Shown here: positions 9,588 to 18,071 of the stretch, piece by piece | How the letters are laid out: each line of letters begins with the position of its first letter | How positions within the stretch are numbered: the stretch's first letter is position 1 | Source of the DNA: Hyphomicrobiales bacterium | Lineage (GTDB): Bacteria > Pseudomonadota > Alphaproteobacteria > Rhizobiales > Aestuariivirgaceae | Length of the DNA: 64,000 nt | Assembly: GCA_025359265.1 (NCBI GenBank) | Contig: JANYHB010000023.1 | Span: forward strand, 1 to 64,000 | Direction of reading: 5' to 3' | Position numbers and translations under genes: made by a program | Notes under the pieces: generated by a model | What the model saw: only the letters and a program-made list of their open reading frames with translations | Told to the model about the DNA's origin: nothing | Databases searched by the model: none

Positions 9588-10919
9588 ATGGCATCAGCAG
9601 CTGAACAACTTGCAGCCAATATCAATTTCGGTTCGCTGAGCAAAAACCAGGATTTGCAAAAGCGCATTTGGTTTACACTGGGTGCGCTGATCATCTACCG
9701 CCTGGGTTCTTACATTCCCATTCCCGGCATTGACACCGCACAGTTGGCCAATTTTGCCAATGCAAATTCGGCTGGTATTTTAGGCTGGATGAACGGTCTG
9801 GCGGGCGGCGCATTGGGCCGCATGGCGATTTTTGCTCTGAATATCATGCCTTACATTTCGGCCTCAATCATCATGCAATTGATGACGACGGTTTCGCCAG
9901 CGCTGGAATCTCTGAAAAAAGAAGGCGAGACCGGGCGCAAGAAAATCAATCAATATACGCGTTACGGCACGGTTATTTTGGCTGCCCTCCAGGCTTATGG
10001 CATTGCCATTGGTTTGATGGGGCGAGGGGGGCTGGTGTTGAACCCCGGGCCATTTTTTGTCGCTTCCACAGTGATTACGTTGACGGGTGGCACGGTGTTT
10101 CTGATGTGGCTGGGTGAGCAAATCACTGCGCGCGGCATTGGCAATGGTACTTCCCTCATTATATTCTCCGGCATCGTGGCTAATTTGCCAAGCGGTGTGG
10201 CAGCGCTTCTGGAATTGGGCCGCACGGGGCAAATGTCACCGTTCGTTATCATGGCTATTCTGGTTTTGGCGATTGCGGTTGTGGCCTTCATTGTGTTCTT
10301 CGAGCGCGCCCAGCGCCGCCTGCTTATTCAATATCCCAAACGCCAAATTGGCATGCAGATTACCCAAGGTGAAAGTTCACATTTGCCGCTGAAGCTCAAC
10401 ACCGCTGGCGTTATTCCGCCGATTTTTGCCTCGTCGCTTTTGTTGCTGCCACTCACTGTGGCAAATTTCTCGGCAGGCAAAGGCCCAGAGTGGTTTAACT
10501 ATGCCGTGGCATTGCTGGGCCACGGCAAGCCGCTGTTCCTTTTGCTGTATGCGTTGCTGATTGTTTTCTTTTGTTTTTTCTATACCTCCATCATGTTCAA
10601 CCCCAAGGAGACAGCAGAAAACTTGAAGAAGTCTGGTGGCTTTATCCTTGGCATTCGCCCGGGTGAGCAAACCGCAGAATATCTTGACCGTGTCTTGACG
10701 CGCATTACAGTGATCGGTGCGGCGTATATTGTGGTCATCTGCCTTATCCCTGAAATGATTGTGGGCTATTCCGGAATTCCGTTTTATTTTGGGGGCACTT
10801 CTCTGATGATTGTTGTCTCGGTTACACTCGATACCGTTTCGCAAATTCAAGGCCATCTGCTGAGCCAGCAATATGAGCGCTTGATGAAGAAGTCTTCCCT
10901 GCGGGGCCGCAGTAAATGA
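9588..10919 (+). CDS. secY: Preprotein translocase subunit SecY
   Basis: SecY (443 aa) is the channel subunit of the Sec translocon in the inner membrane. Ten hydrophobic segments are apparent; the plug/TM2 region (GGALGRMAIFALNIMPYISA) and the cytoplasmic loop YPKRQIGMQ are recognisable. The end QGHLLSQQYERLMKKSSL is typical of alphaproteobacteria. Its stop overlaps the adk start by 4 nt (ATGA). Placed inside the spc part of the ribosomal cluster as in most bacteria. Confidence 0.98.
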   Translation: MASAAEQLAANINFGSLSKNQDLQKRIWFTLGALIIYRLGSYIPIPGIDTAQLANFANANSAGILGWMNGLAGGALGRMAIFALNIMPYISASIIMQLMTTVSPALESLKKEGETGRKKINQYTRYGTVILAALQAYGIAIGLMGRGGLVLNPGPFFVASTVITLTGGTVFLMWLGEQITARGIGNGTSLIIFSGIVANLPSGVAALLELGRTGQMSPFVIMAILVLAIAVVAFIVFFERAQRRLLIQYPKRQIGMQITQGESSHLPLKLNTAGVIPPIFASSLLLLPLTVANFSAGKGPEWFNYAVALLGHGKPLFLLLYALLIVFFCFFYTSIMFNPKETAENLKKSGGFILGIRPGEQTAEYLDRVLTRITVIGAAYIVVICLIPEMIVGYSGIPFYFGGTSLMIVVSVTLDTVSQIQGHLLSQQYERLMKKSSLRGRSK

Positions 10920-11572
10920 ATGTGATACTGTTGGGGCCACCGGGAGCCGGCAAGGGCACGCAAGCCAAAATTCTGGAAGACAAGCTGGGTTACAAGCAAC
11001 TCTCAACGGGCGACATGCTGCGCAGTGCAATCGTTGCGGGTTCCGACATCGGGGTGAAAGCGAAAGCCATCATGGATCGCGGCGATCTGGTTTCGGACGA
11101 TGTGATCATTGGCATCGTGTCTGAGCGTTTGGACAAGCCCGATGTTATAAAGGGTGTGGTGTTTGACGGCTTTCCGCGCACGCCTGCGCAAGCCGATGCG
11201 CTGGACAAGATGCTGGCTTCCAAGGGCCAAAAACTCAACGCCGTGATCGAAATGAAAGTGGATGATGAAGCCTTGGTCAGCCGCATTGTTGGCCGTTATT
11301 CTTGTGCCACGTGCGGGCAGGGCTATCATGATGAATTAGCCAAGCCGAAAGTGGCGGGCGTGTGTGATGTGTGCAGCGGAACCGTTTTTAACCGCCGCCC
11401 CGACGATAATGAAAAGACCGTGCGCGACCGTTTGGGCGTGTACAACAGGCAGACAGCCCCGCTGGTGGCCTATTACCACCGGAAGGGCAATTTGCATGTG
11501 ATTGACGGCATGGCTGAAATTGCGAAAGTGACGAGCGCAATGACATCCATCCTCAATCAAGTGAAGGGTTAG
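10916..11572 (+). CDS. adk: Adenylate kinase with zinc-type lid
   Basis: Adk (218 aa) catalyses ATP + AMP = 2 ADP in the cytoplasm. Walker A is GPPGAGKGTQ at residues 7-16; the AMP-binding helix and DGFPRT motif follow. The lid is the long form with four cysteines in two CxxC pairs (YSCATCG and GVCDVCSG, about residues 128-155), implying a structural zinc. Four-base overlap with secY. It ends the spc part; a 193-nt gap follows before rpsM. Confidence 0.97.
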   Translation: MNVILLGPPGAGKGTQAKILEDKLGYKQLSTGDMLRSAIVAGSDIGVKAKAIMDRGDLVSDDVIIGIVSERLDKPDVIKGVVFDGFPRTPAQADALDKMLASKGQKLNAVIEMKVDDEALVSRIVGRYSCATCGQGYHDELAKPKVAGVCDVCSGTVFNRRPDDNEKTVRDRLGVYNRQTAPLVAYYHRKGNLHVIDGMAEIAKVTSAMTSILNQVKG

Positions 11573-11765
11573 AAAATCAGGGCTTTCCGGTTGACGGGGT
11601 GGAGAATCCCCTCTAAGGCGGGCGCACTTTCTAATCCAACTATCAGGCTGGCCGAGAGGGCATTCTCTCTTGGCACAGCCTTGTGCCTTTCAAATGGCGC
11701 GTCAAGTTTGGTTTGAGTTTTTGATCGATAGCTGTGGAAGCTATTGATTTTATGAGGAGATTAAG
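11573..11765 (+). promoter_or_regulatory. Leader before rpsM with overlapping hairpins
   Basis: This is the largest gap inside the ribosomal cluster. It contains two hairpins that share bases: one from GCCGAGAG (11651-11658) to CTCTTGGC (11667-11674), and one from GGCACA (11672-11677) to TGTGCC (11682-11687) followed by TTT. They cannot form fully together. An alpha-operon leader is a known control point in E. coli (S4 binds a pseudoknot before rpsM); a similar role here is inference. No clear -35/-10 pair was recognised. Confidence 0.4.
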
Positions 11766-12134
11766 GTGGCCCGTATTGCAGGCGTAAACATTCCAACGGC
11801 AAAGCGCGTCGAAATCGCGCTGCGCTATATCAATGGCATTGGGCCAAACAACGCCAAGGTTATCTGCGGCGAAGTAAAGATTCCAGCCGCTAAACGTGTC
11901 AATGAGTTGACGGATGCCGAAATTTTGGCGATCCGAGAAATTATTGACCGTGATTATACGGTTGAGGGCGATCTTCGCCGTGAGATTGCCGTGAACATCA
12001 AGCGCTTGACGGATTTGGGCTGCTACCGGGGCCTTCGCCACCGCAAGGGCCTGCCGGTTCGCGGCCAGCGCACTCACACCAACGCGCGTACTCGTAAAGG
12101 CCCCGCAAAGGCCATTGCCGGCAAGAAGAAATAA
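11766..12134 (+). CDS. rpsM: 30S ribosomal protein S13
   Basis: S13 (122 aa) forms bridges between subunits in the 30S head. [19 protein letters not shown] at the start and [20 protein letters not shown] near the end are diagnostic. It uses a GTG start behind GAGGAGATTAAG. First gene of the alpha-operon part; unlike in gammaproteobacteria no rpmJ precedes it. Confidence 0.98.
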   Translation: MARIAGVNIPTAKRVEIALRYINGIGPNNAKVICGEVKIPAAKRVNELTDAEILAIREIIDRDYTVEGDLRREIAVNIKRLTDLGCYRGLRHRKGLPVRGQRTHTNARTRKGPAKAIAGKKK

Positions 12135-12146
12135 GGATCACCTCAT

Positions 12147-12536
12147 ATGGCTAAAGAAGCTGCGCGTCCGCGCAAAAAAGAGCGCAAGAACGTATCATCA
12201 GGCATGGTGCATGTGAACGCCTCGTTCAACAATACCATGATCACCATCACCGATGTGCAAGGCAACACCATTGTGTGGGCTTCGGCTGGCAAAATGGGTT
12301 TTAAGGGTTCGCGCAAGTCAACGCCTTATGCCGCCCAAATGGCGGGTGAACAGGTGGCGCGGGCCGCAATTGAGCATGGCATGCGCACTGTCGAAGTGGA
12401 GGTGACTGGCCCAGGCTCTGGCCGGGAATCGGCATTGCGCGCATTGCAGGCCGGTGGTCTTCAGGTGACTTCAATACGCGATATCACCCCGATCCCGCAT
12501 AATGGCTGCCGCCCACCAAAGCGCCGCCGCGTTTAG
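12147..12536 (+). CDS. rpsK: 30S ribosomal protein S11
   Basis: S11 (129 aa) lines the platform near the E site. Motifs [20 protein letters not shown] and [14 protein letters not shown], and the ending [20 protein letters not shown], are near-invariant. 57 nt to rpoA; rpsD, which sits between them in some phyla, is absent here as usual for alphaproteobacteria. Confidence 0.98.
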   Translation: MAKEAARPRKKERKNVSSGMVHVNASFNNTMITITDVQGNTIVWASAGKMGFKGSRKSTPYAAQMAGEQVARAAIEHGMRTVEVEVTGPGSGRESALRALQAGGLQVTSIRDITPIPHNGCRPPKRRRV

Positions 12537-12593
12537 TCATTCAAAAAATAGAAGTTGGAGAGGGGTAAAACTCTCTCGGAGGCTGACAGGAAT

Positions 12594-13622
12594 ATGAACA
12601 TGCAGGTCAATCAAAAGAATTGGCAAGAACTTATCCGCCCCAACAAGATTGATATTCAATCTGGCAAGGATAAGAAGCGCGTTGCAACGATTGTTGCTGA
12701 ACCGCTGGAACGCGGCTTTGGCACAACGCTGGGCAATGCTTTGCGCCGCATCTTGCTTTCATCGCTGCAGGGCGCTGCGGTATCGTCCATCCAGATTGAT
12801 GGCGTGCTGCATGAGTTTTCATCCATTGCAGGCGTGCGCGAAGATGTGACGGATATGATCCTTAACATCAAGGAAATTGCCTTTGCCATGCATGCTGAGG
12901 GCCCGAAGCGTTTGACGCTGAAGAAGACTGGCCCTGGGCTTGTGAAAGCCAGCGACATTCAACAATCAGCTGATGTGCATGTGCTGAACCCCGATCATGT
13001 GATCTGTGCCCTTGATCAAGGTGCAGAGCTGCGCATTGAATTTACCATCAACAATGGCAAGGGCTATGTACCGGCTGATCGCAACCGTGCAGAAGATGCG
13101 CCGATTGGGTTGATCCCTGTCGATTCGATTTACTCGCCCGTGCGCCGGGTTTCCTATCGCGTGGAAAACACCCGCGAAGGCCAGATCCTTGACTATGACA
13201 AATTGATCATGACCGTTGAGACCAACGGGGCTGTGTCTCCGGAAGATGCCGTGGCTTATGCCGCACGCATTTTGCAAGACCAGATTAGTGTGTTCATCAA
13301 CTTCAGCGAACCCACGGCCCATGTGGTGGAGGAGATTCGCCAAGAGCTGCCGTTCAATGCGGCGCTGCTGAAAAAGGTGGACGAGCTGGAACTTTCCGTG
13401 CGCTCGGCCAACTGTCTCAAGAATGACAACATTGTTTACATCGGCGATTTGATCCAGAAATCGGAAGCCGAAATGTTGCGTACGCCGAACTTTGGCCGCA
13501 AGTCTCTCAACGAAATCAAGGAAGTTCTGGCTCAAATGGGCTTGCACCTTGGCATGGAAGTGCAGAACTGGCCGCCCGAAAACATCGACGAGCTGGCGAA
13601 AAAGCTCGAGAGCCACTATTAA
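12594..13622 (+). CDS. rpoA: DNA-directed RNA polymerase alpha subunit
   Basis: RpoA (342 aa) nucleates core RNA polymerase and its C-terminal domain contacts UP elements and activators. The N-terminal domain has [19 protein letters not shown]; the alpha-CTD from about residue 255 has the helix-hairpin-helix segment [18 protein letters not shown]. Start at ATG 12594 ([13 protein letters not shown]) because CGGAGG lies 11 nt before it. Normal length. Confidence 0.97.
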   Translation: MNMQVNQKNWQELIRPNKIDIQSGKDKKRVATIVAEPLERGFGTTLGNALRRILLSSLQGAAVSSIQIDGVLHEFSSIAGVREDVTDMILNIKEIAFAMHAEGPKRLTLKKTGPGLVKASDIQQSADVHVLNPDHVICALDQGAELRIEFTINNGKGYVPADRNRAEDAPIGLIPVDSIYSPVRRVSYRVENTREGQILDYDKLIMTVETNGAVSPEDAVAYAARILQDQISVFINFSEPTAHVVEEIRQELPFNAALLKKVDELELSVRSANCLKNDNIVYIGDLIQKSEAEMLRTPNFGRKSLNEIKEVLAQMGLHLGMEVQNWPPENIDELAKKLESHY

Positions 13623-13645
13623 GTTTACAAGGTTAGGAGACTATC

Positions 13646-14062
13646 ATGCGTCACGGTTTTAAAGGCCGCCAACTCAACCGCACCTCGGAGCATCGCAAGG
13701 CGATGTTTGCGAATATGGCGGCATCGTTGATCAAGCATGAGCAGATTGTAACCACTCTGCCGAAGGCGAAGGATCTTCGCCCCATTGTTGAAAAGCTGGT
13801 GACTCTGGGCAAGAAGGGCGGGCTGCATGCACGCCGCCAGGCCATTGCGCAAATGCGCGACATTGAACAAGCCAAGAAGCTGTTTGACGTGATCGCCAAG
13901 CGCTACAAGGATCGCAAGGGTGGTTATCTGCGCATCATGAAAGCGGGCTTCCGCATGGGCGACAACGCTGCTGTGGCCGTGATTGAATTCGTGGACCGGG
14001 ATGTTTCGGCCAAGGGCAAAGATTCAGGCCCCTCACAAAAGAAGGAAGAGGCAGCGGCTTAA
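13646..14062 (+). CDS. rplQ: 50S ribosomal protein L17
   Basis: L17 (138 aa) is near the tunnel exit. [20 protein letters not shown] and [16 protein letters not shown] are diagnostic. The last ~20 residues are a charged tail ending in Glu and Ala. Last gene of the ribosomal supercluster, followed by a strong terminator. Confidence 0.98.
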   Translation: MRHGFKGRQLNRTSEHRKAMFANMAASLIKHEQIVTTLPKAKDLRPIVEKLVTLGKKGGLHARRQAIAQMRDIEQAKKLFDVIAKRYKDRKGGYLRIMKAGFRMGDNAAVAVIEFVDRDVSAKGKDSGPSQKKEEAAA

Positions 14063-14086
14063 TCTTTTTAAGAAATTTTAGTTCGA

Positions 14087-14116
14087 AAAAGGCCGGGGTT
14101 GAACCGGCCTTTTTTG
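14087..14116 (+). terminator. Rho-independent terminator of the ribosomal cluster
   Basis: A GC-rich stem AAGGCCGG (14089-14096) pairs with CCGGCCTT (14104-14111), with a seven-base loop and a run of seven T residues. It begins ~25 nt after the rplQ stop. It is A-rich on its other side, so it may also work for minus-strand transcripts arriving from the right. Confidence 0.9.
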
Positions 14117-14130
14117 TTGGGTGAGGATTA

Positions 14131-14460
14131 TCAGAAAAACACAAAATCGGTGGCGTGAGGGCTGGCGTTGGCGGTGTTGTCGATCTGAATGGTGTCGGGG
14201 CCGAAGGCCACCAGCACGTTGGCGCCACTCTGGAATAAATAAAATTGTACCTTAATGGTATTGGAACCGGTGAGTGATGTGTAAATGCCCTGAGCGCCGC
14301 CAAAAAATGCTGCCGGCAATATCGTAGGTACCGCCGAAGTTTCCGATTACCGACGTTCCGGTTGTAGCAAAATAGATCTCGGCGAGAACGATGTAAGTAT
14401 CGTTGGAGTCGAAAGATTAGGCCCCGCTTGAATGAACCGTCAAGCCAACATCATGTTGAC
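14131..14460 (-). pseudogene. Decayed repeat-rich protein fragment, copy A
   Basis: On the minus strand, an open stretch ends with VLVAFGPDTIQIDN and ATDFVFF, stop at 14131. Upstream of about 14318 the coherent reading continues in another frame (NDTYIVLAEIYFATTGTSV, then GNFGGTYDIAG), so there is a frameshift; further upstream an in-frame TAA (14417-14419) interrupts SSGA and SFDSNDTY. The Gly/Asn/Thr-rich low-charge style resembles secreted adhesin or calcium-binding repeat proteins, but I cannot name a family. The last ~90 bases are ~80-85% identical by eye to copy B at 15721-15813. Confidence 0.6.
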
Positions 14461-14490
14461 GCCGGAGCTAAAAAGGCGAGGTGATCTCTT

Positions 14491-15501
14491 TTAAAGTCTA
14501 TCAACCGGCAAGGCGATGTGCGGTTTGCGCTGCTTGGCGAAAATGCAGTTGTCGCTGAACGCGCCAGAAGATTTGCAATGATCCGCGGTGGTGAACAGTG
14601 ACAGCAGCTGATCATTGCTGGTGACGAGGCCAAGTTTTTCCCGTGCGCCATTTTGCCAAGAGATGACATTCATCTTTTCTGGCGCGGCCTTGCCCATTTC
14701 ATCAATAATGGCGGGTGAAGCACCCATCTGGGTGAAATAAGGCAATAACCGTTGTTTCAGCTCGGCGGTTACGCCCACTACTTTTTTAGGCTTGAGGTAA
14801 GTGCGGTTGACGAATTTGCGTGAGATGATAACCTTTTTCCCATTCACCATGTGCCAACTCACCATGAAATGATCAACAAACGGATGGCTTTCATCCAAGG
14901 GCGCATGCAGGCCTACCAAAGCATTTTTATCCACAATGCGCACCACGCCGCCCAACAAGATTAAAGGGCAGGCCGAAAAGCAATAACCGCGGTAAGCAAA
15001 GGCATAGGCTGGGTAAGTTTTGGTGTCTTCGCTGGGTTTGCAGCTGCCATCTTTGACTGCAAAGGGGTTGCAGGAAACGAAAGACGTCATGCCCACCGAC
15101 GTGTTGATCCCATATTTGCGGATCATACGGCCCATTTCCATGGCGGCAAAAATTTTGCCACCGCCGGAGTTCAATATCAGAGGCAGCTTGCGGTAGGCCG
15201 GGTTGGCCAACAGCCGAGCCAAAGCGGCAGGCGTGTCATTTTCTATGCGCCCCTCGGCGGCAATCCATTGCGGACAATTTGGCTCACAGGTAGACAAATT
15301 AAGCCTGACCACCACAAAACGCATTGATGGCGGTTGTTTTGGAACGGGCCGCCCCGGAATTTCTATGGCAGGGGGCTTACTATTGATGGAACCTGTTTGA
15401 GCTTGGGCAGTTAAAGCGTTCAGGGTTATTGTACAGAATGCAAAAGCCGTGAAACACTTAATCCAAGCGCCCACTTGCGTGGCTTTCTCAAATATTGTCA
15501 T
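14491..15501 (-). CDS. Periplasmic ClpP/crotonase-fold protein (COG3904-like)
   Basis: This 336-aa protein has a Sec signal peptide (hydrophobic CFTAFAFCTITLNALTAQA, probably cleaved near residue 35). The mature part has LILNSGGGKIFAAMEMGR, followed ~65 residues later by YRGYCFSACPLILLGG and then VGLHAP. This glycine-rich oxyanion-type motif, a serine in a CxSAC context and a distal His resemble the ClpP-fold periplasmic proteins of COG3904, common in alphaproteobacteria and of unknown role. Proteolytic activity is inference. Start at ATG 15501 because AGGG lies 6-7 nt upstream; an in-frame TTG at 15507 was rejected. The gene stands alone, flanked by two decayed direct-repeat fragments. Confidence 0.75.
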   Translation of the reverse strand: MTIFEKATQVGAWIKCFTAFAFCTITLNALTAQAQTGSINSKPPAIEIPGRPVPKQPPSMRFVVVRLNLSTCEPNCPQWIAAEGRIENDTPAALARLLANPAYRKLPLILNSGGGKIFAAMEMGRMIRKYGINTSVGMTSFVSCNPFAVKDGSCKPSEDTKTYPAYAFAYRGYCFSACPLILLGGVVRIVDKNALVGLHAPLDESHPFVDHFMVSWHMVNGKKVIISRKFVNRTYLKPKKVVGVTAELKQRLLPYFTQMGASPAIIDEMGKAAPEKMNVISWQNGAREKLGLVTSNDQLLSLFTTADHCKSSGAFSDNCIFAKQRKPHIALPVDRL

Positions 15502-15541
15502 GCGCAACCCTGTTTGAAGTCCCTTAGAAAACGCAGACCAG

Positions 15542-15559
15542 CATTGCTGAAAAGCAATG
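15542..15559. repeat. Perfect 7-bp inverted repeat upstream of the ClpP-fold gene
   Basis: CATTGCT, four-base GAAA loop, AGCAATG. It lies 41 bases before the ATG of the minus-strand gene at 15501, thus in its promoter or 5' leader. There is no T-run on either side, so an operator or leader hairpin is more likely than a terminator. Role unknown. Confidence 0.4.
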
Positions 15560-15722
15560 TCAAACCCAAATATGGCTCAGTTTAATCAGGATAGCTTAAG
15601 TATTTGAATTGTGGTGTGAAGAATTTAATGTAACCGCGACAGTTGCAATCGTTACCAGCGCCGATAACGCAATTATAACGAGTGCCTATGCATTTATTCT
15701 CCGCACTTCAATTATGGGAGAA

Positions 15723-15960
15723 TCAGAAAAACACAAAGTCAGTGGCGTGGAGGCTGGCGATGGTGGTGTTATCGATCTGGATGGTGTCTAGGCCAAAGGC
15801 TACCAAGACATTGCCAACAATCTTGCCATGGTTTGCATGACAAAGTTGCCGTTCAGCGTTGCGCCACTGCCACCACAGTTGGTGTTGCCGACAATATGGC
15901 CAGTATCACCAACATAAAGCGAGGAGTTTGCCCCACTCGCACCGATCAAGACGCCGTTGA
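15723..15960 (-). pseudogene. Decayed repeat-rich protein fragment, copy B
   Basis: The minus strand encodes NVLVAFGLDTIQIDNTT and ATDFVFF with a stop at 15723, matching the end of copy A residue for residue in most positions. Upstream the coherent reading is in a different frame (NGVLIGASGANSSLYVGDTG, then HIVGNTNCGGSGATLNGNF), so a frameshift lies near 15815-15830. There is no start codon or complete domain. It is the remains of a paralogue of copy A; together they bracket the ClpP-fold gene as direct repeats ~1.6 kb apart. Confidence 0.6.
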
Positions 15961-16180
15961 AAGCGCTTGCAACCGTGCCCCGTGGTTATCGCTGCTCTCC
16001 CACGCCTGTGAAGATGGGGCGTATAGGAGCTGGGGCGATTATCAACCCGCTAGCGCTTGCCTCATAACCACGGATAAATTAGGGCCACTGCATTGCTGTT
16101 GTCAATATGGGCTCACCACTTCTTAACCACGTTGTTTGACTGCTTGTTTACATTGCAGGTGCAAAACTCTCTAAAATTTT
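15961..16180. other. Intergenic stretch without a recognised gene
   Basis: No convincing reading frame on either strand. A ten-base perfect inverted repeat, CCGTGGTTAT (15980-15989) and ATAACCACGG (16064-16073), lies here, but no transposase or target duplication is seen near it. The last ~60 bases must hold the rlpA promoter; I could not fix a -35/-10 pair. Confidence 0.4.
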
Positions 16181-16192
16181 ATGGAGTTTTCC

Positions 16193-17218
16193 ATGCGACT
16201 TGCCCATTTAAAGATTATTGTTTATTCGGTTGCAACTCTGACTTTGGCTGGCTGTGCGCATCACGCATCTCGTTCTTCCTTTCACCACGGCTTTGCCAGC
16301 GCTTCGTCTGATCCGTTTGCGGGGAAGGGCAGCCCCTATTATAAAGGTGGCACCATTCCCTTCGGTGGCGGGGAATATCACGTGGGAAACTCATATCAAG
16401 TTGCGGGTCGCTGGTTTAACCCGCGCGAACAGCCAGGTTATGACAAAACCGGCACCGCCTCTTGGTATGGTGAAGCGTTTCATCGGCGCCGCACATCCAA
16501 CGGCGAGTGGTTTGACATGAATACGCTGACAGCGGCCCATGCCACGTTGCCGTTGCCTTCCTATGCACTGGTTACCAATCTTGAAAACAATCGCCAAGTG
16601 GTGGTGCGCGTGAATGATCGTGGGCCGTTTGTGGGCACGCGGGTGATGGACCTTTCAAAACGTGCTGCAGATGTTCTTGGCTACCGCATGAAGGGAAAGG
16701 CGCAAGTTCGGGTGAAGTTGATCGGCCCGGCGCCCATCAGCGATTCCATGGGCCATATGCTGGCAATGAACCAAGCGATGAAGCAAGGGGCTTCAATGGG
16801 GCAGCTTATGGCCATGTCCAATGATGTTTCAGCGCGGGCACCTGCAACGGCCATGGCAATGAACGAGCCTGCGCTGCCCCGTGTGAAAAGGGTGCCGGCA
16901 GCCGCAACCGTCGCAACCGCTGAAGTGCAACAGGTGGCTTTTGAGCCGCCGGCCATTCTGCCGAAAGCCTCTTATATTGTGCGCGCCGGAGTATTTCATG
17001 ATTTAAACAATGCCAACTCGGCTTATCAACAGCTGCAGGCTTTTGCGCCGACGCGCATTGTGAAAGCTGTGGGTGTCAATGGCCCGCTTTACCGCGTGGA
17101 AATGGGCCCGCTTGAAAACAAGGCGGATGCCGATGCCGCCATGACGGCCGCCGTGGGAGAAGGCTTTGAGGATGCAAAGATGATCATTGCCGAGGGCTTG
17201 CAAATCTCGATGAAATAA
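16193..17218 (+). CDS. rlpA: RlpA-type septal/murein lipoprotein with SPOR domain
   Basis: This 341-aa outer-membrane lipoprotein has a lipobox LTLAGC (Cys21). A double-psi beta-barrel follows (GTASWYGEAFHRRRTSNGEW, TAAHATLPLP, VRVNDRGPFV), the RlpA domain that in Pseudomonas is a lytic transglycosylase acting on peptide-free glycan. Residues ~262-340 form a SPOR domain (SYIVRAGVFHDLNNANSAYQ, LYRVEMGPLENKADADAAM), which targets denuded septal glycan. A Met/Ala-rich linker joins the two. Start at 16193 because GGAG lies 6 nt upstream; ATG 16181 has no ribosome site. Probable role in daughter-cell separation. Confidence 0.9.
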   Translation: MRLAHLKIIVYSVATLTLAGCAHHASRSSFHHGFASASSDPFAGKGSPYYKGGTIPFGGGEYHVGNSYQVAGRWFNPREQPGYDKTGTASWYGEAFHRRRTSNGEWFDMNTLTAAHATLPLPSYALVTNLENNRQVVVRVNDRGPFVGTRVMDLSKRAADVLGYRMKGKAQVRVKLIGPAPISDSMGHMLAMNQAMKQGASMGQLMAMSNDVSARAPATAMAMNEPALPRVKRVPAAATVATAEVQQVAFEPPAILPKASYIVRAGVFHDLNNANSAYQQLQAFAPTRIVKAVGVNGPLYRVEMGPLENKADADAAMTAAVGEGFEDAKMIIAEGLQISMK

Positions 17219-17241
17219 AGCCAGCCTTACAAGCAGTTGAT

Positions 17242-17270
17242 TTGTGGAGCAGGGGTTTGCTTGCTATCAT
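17242..17270 (+). promoter_or_regulatory. Putative sigma-70 promoter of the creatininase-family gene
   Basis: TTGTGG (17242-17247), 17-bp spacer, TGC-TATCAT extended -10 (17262-17270). The predicted start of transcription would fall at about 17276-17278, on or beside the ATG, and no Shine-Dalgarno is seen before that ATG, so the transcript might be leaderless. Prediction by eye only. Confidence 0.4.
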
Positions 17271-17275
17271 AAGCC

Positions 17276-18067
17276 ATGTTCAAATTATTTCTTATCGGTG
17301 TGGCGCTTATTTTAACGACACTATCCGCAAAAGCTGAAGTGTTTCTTGAAAATTTAACCTGGACGGAACTGCGTGATGCGGTTGCAGGCGGCAGCACAAC
17401 GGTGATCGTTCCGGTGGGCGGCACCGAGCAGAGCGGCCCCCATCTGGCGTTGGGCAAACACAACGCGCGGGTGAAAGTTTTTTCGCAACTTATCGCTGAA
17501 CGGTTAGGGAAAACTTTCGTGGCCCCGATTATGGCTTATGTGCCAGAGGGACAAATTGATCCGCCCACGGAGCATATGAAGTTTCCGGGCACTATCAGCC
17601 TGACGGACGCGACGTTTATAAAAGTGTTGGAAGAAACAGGGCGTTCCCTGCGTCATGCCGGCTTCACCCATATTGTATTCATTGGCGATCATGGGGGCTA
17701 TCAAAGTGATCTGGTGAGTGCGGCAAGCGCCCTGAACAAAGAATGGGGGGGCAAGGGCAAGGCCATTGGGCTTCGCCAGTATTATGCAATTGCCCAGAAT
17801 GAATATGTTGAGGCGCTGCGACAGGGGGGCATGTCTGATGCGGAAATCGGTACGCATGCGGCACTGGCCGACACATCACTTGAATTAGCCACCGCCCCGG
17901 AAATGGTGCGGCAAGGCAAGCTTGCCGATAAAGCCTCGGCCAATCCCGCAAACGGTGTTTATGGTGGCTCCCCGCTGCGCTCATCTGCGGCTTTAGGCCA
18001 AAAAGGCGTTGACCGCATCGTTGCTGGCACGGTAACCGAAATTCAGAAATTTCGGGGCGAAAAATAG
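17276..18067 (+). CDS. Exported creatininase-family amidohydrolase
   Basis: The 263-aa product has a signal peptide (MFKLFLIGVALILTTLSAKA) followed by a creatininase fold: VPVGGTEQSGPHLALGKHN near residues 44-62, with Glu and His of the metal-binding motif, then HMKFPGTISL and FIGDHGGYQSD. Family members (creatininase, MftE, FAPy deformylase) use two metal ions to open cyclic or linear amides; substrate here is unknown. Most family members are cytoplasmic, so the leader is noteworthy. The beta-propeller gene follows after 4 nt, suggesting an operon. Confidence 0.8.
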   Translation: MFKLFLIGVALILTTLSAKAEVFLENLTWTELRDAVAGGSTTVIVPVGGTEQSGPHLALGKHNARVKVFSQLIAERLGKTFVAPIMAYVPEGQIDPPTEHMKFPGTISLTDATFIKVLEETGRSLRHAGFTHIVFIGDHGGYQSDLVSAASALNKEWGGKGKAIGLRQYYAIAQNEYVEALRQGGMSDAEIGTHAALADTSLELATAPEMVRQGKLADKASANPANGVYGGSPLRSSAALGQKGVDRIVAGTVTEIQKFRGEK

Positions 18068-18071
18068 TTTT

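Noticed and set aside
12966-13616. Long minus-strand open frame under rpoA
   Set aside because: Antisense to the conserved RNA polymerase alpha subunit; high His content is an effect of reverse-strand codons.
15980-16073. Ten-base inverted repeat CCGTGGTTAT / ATAACCACGG that could mark a small insertion element
   Set aside because: The spacer is ~74 bp, with no transposase, and no target-site duplication was seen. Could be chance or a remnant of decayed coding sequence.
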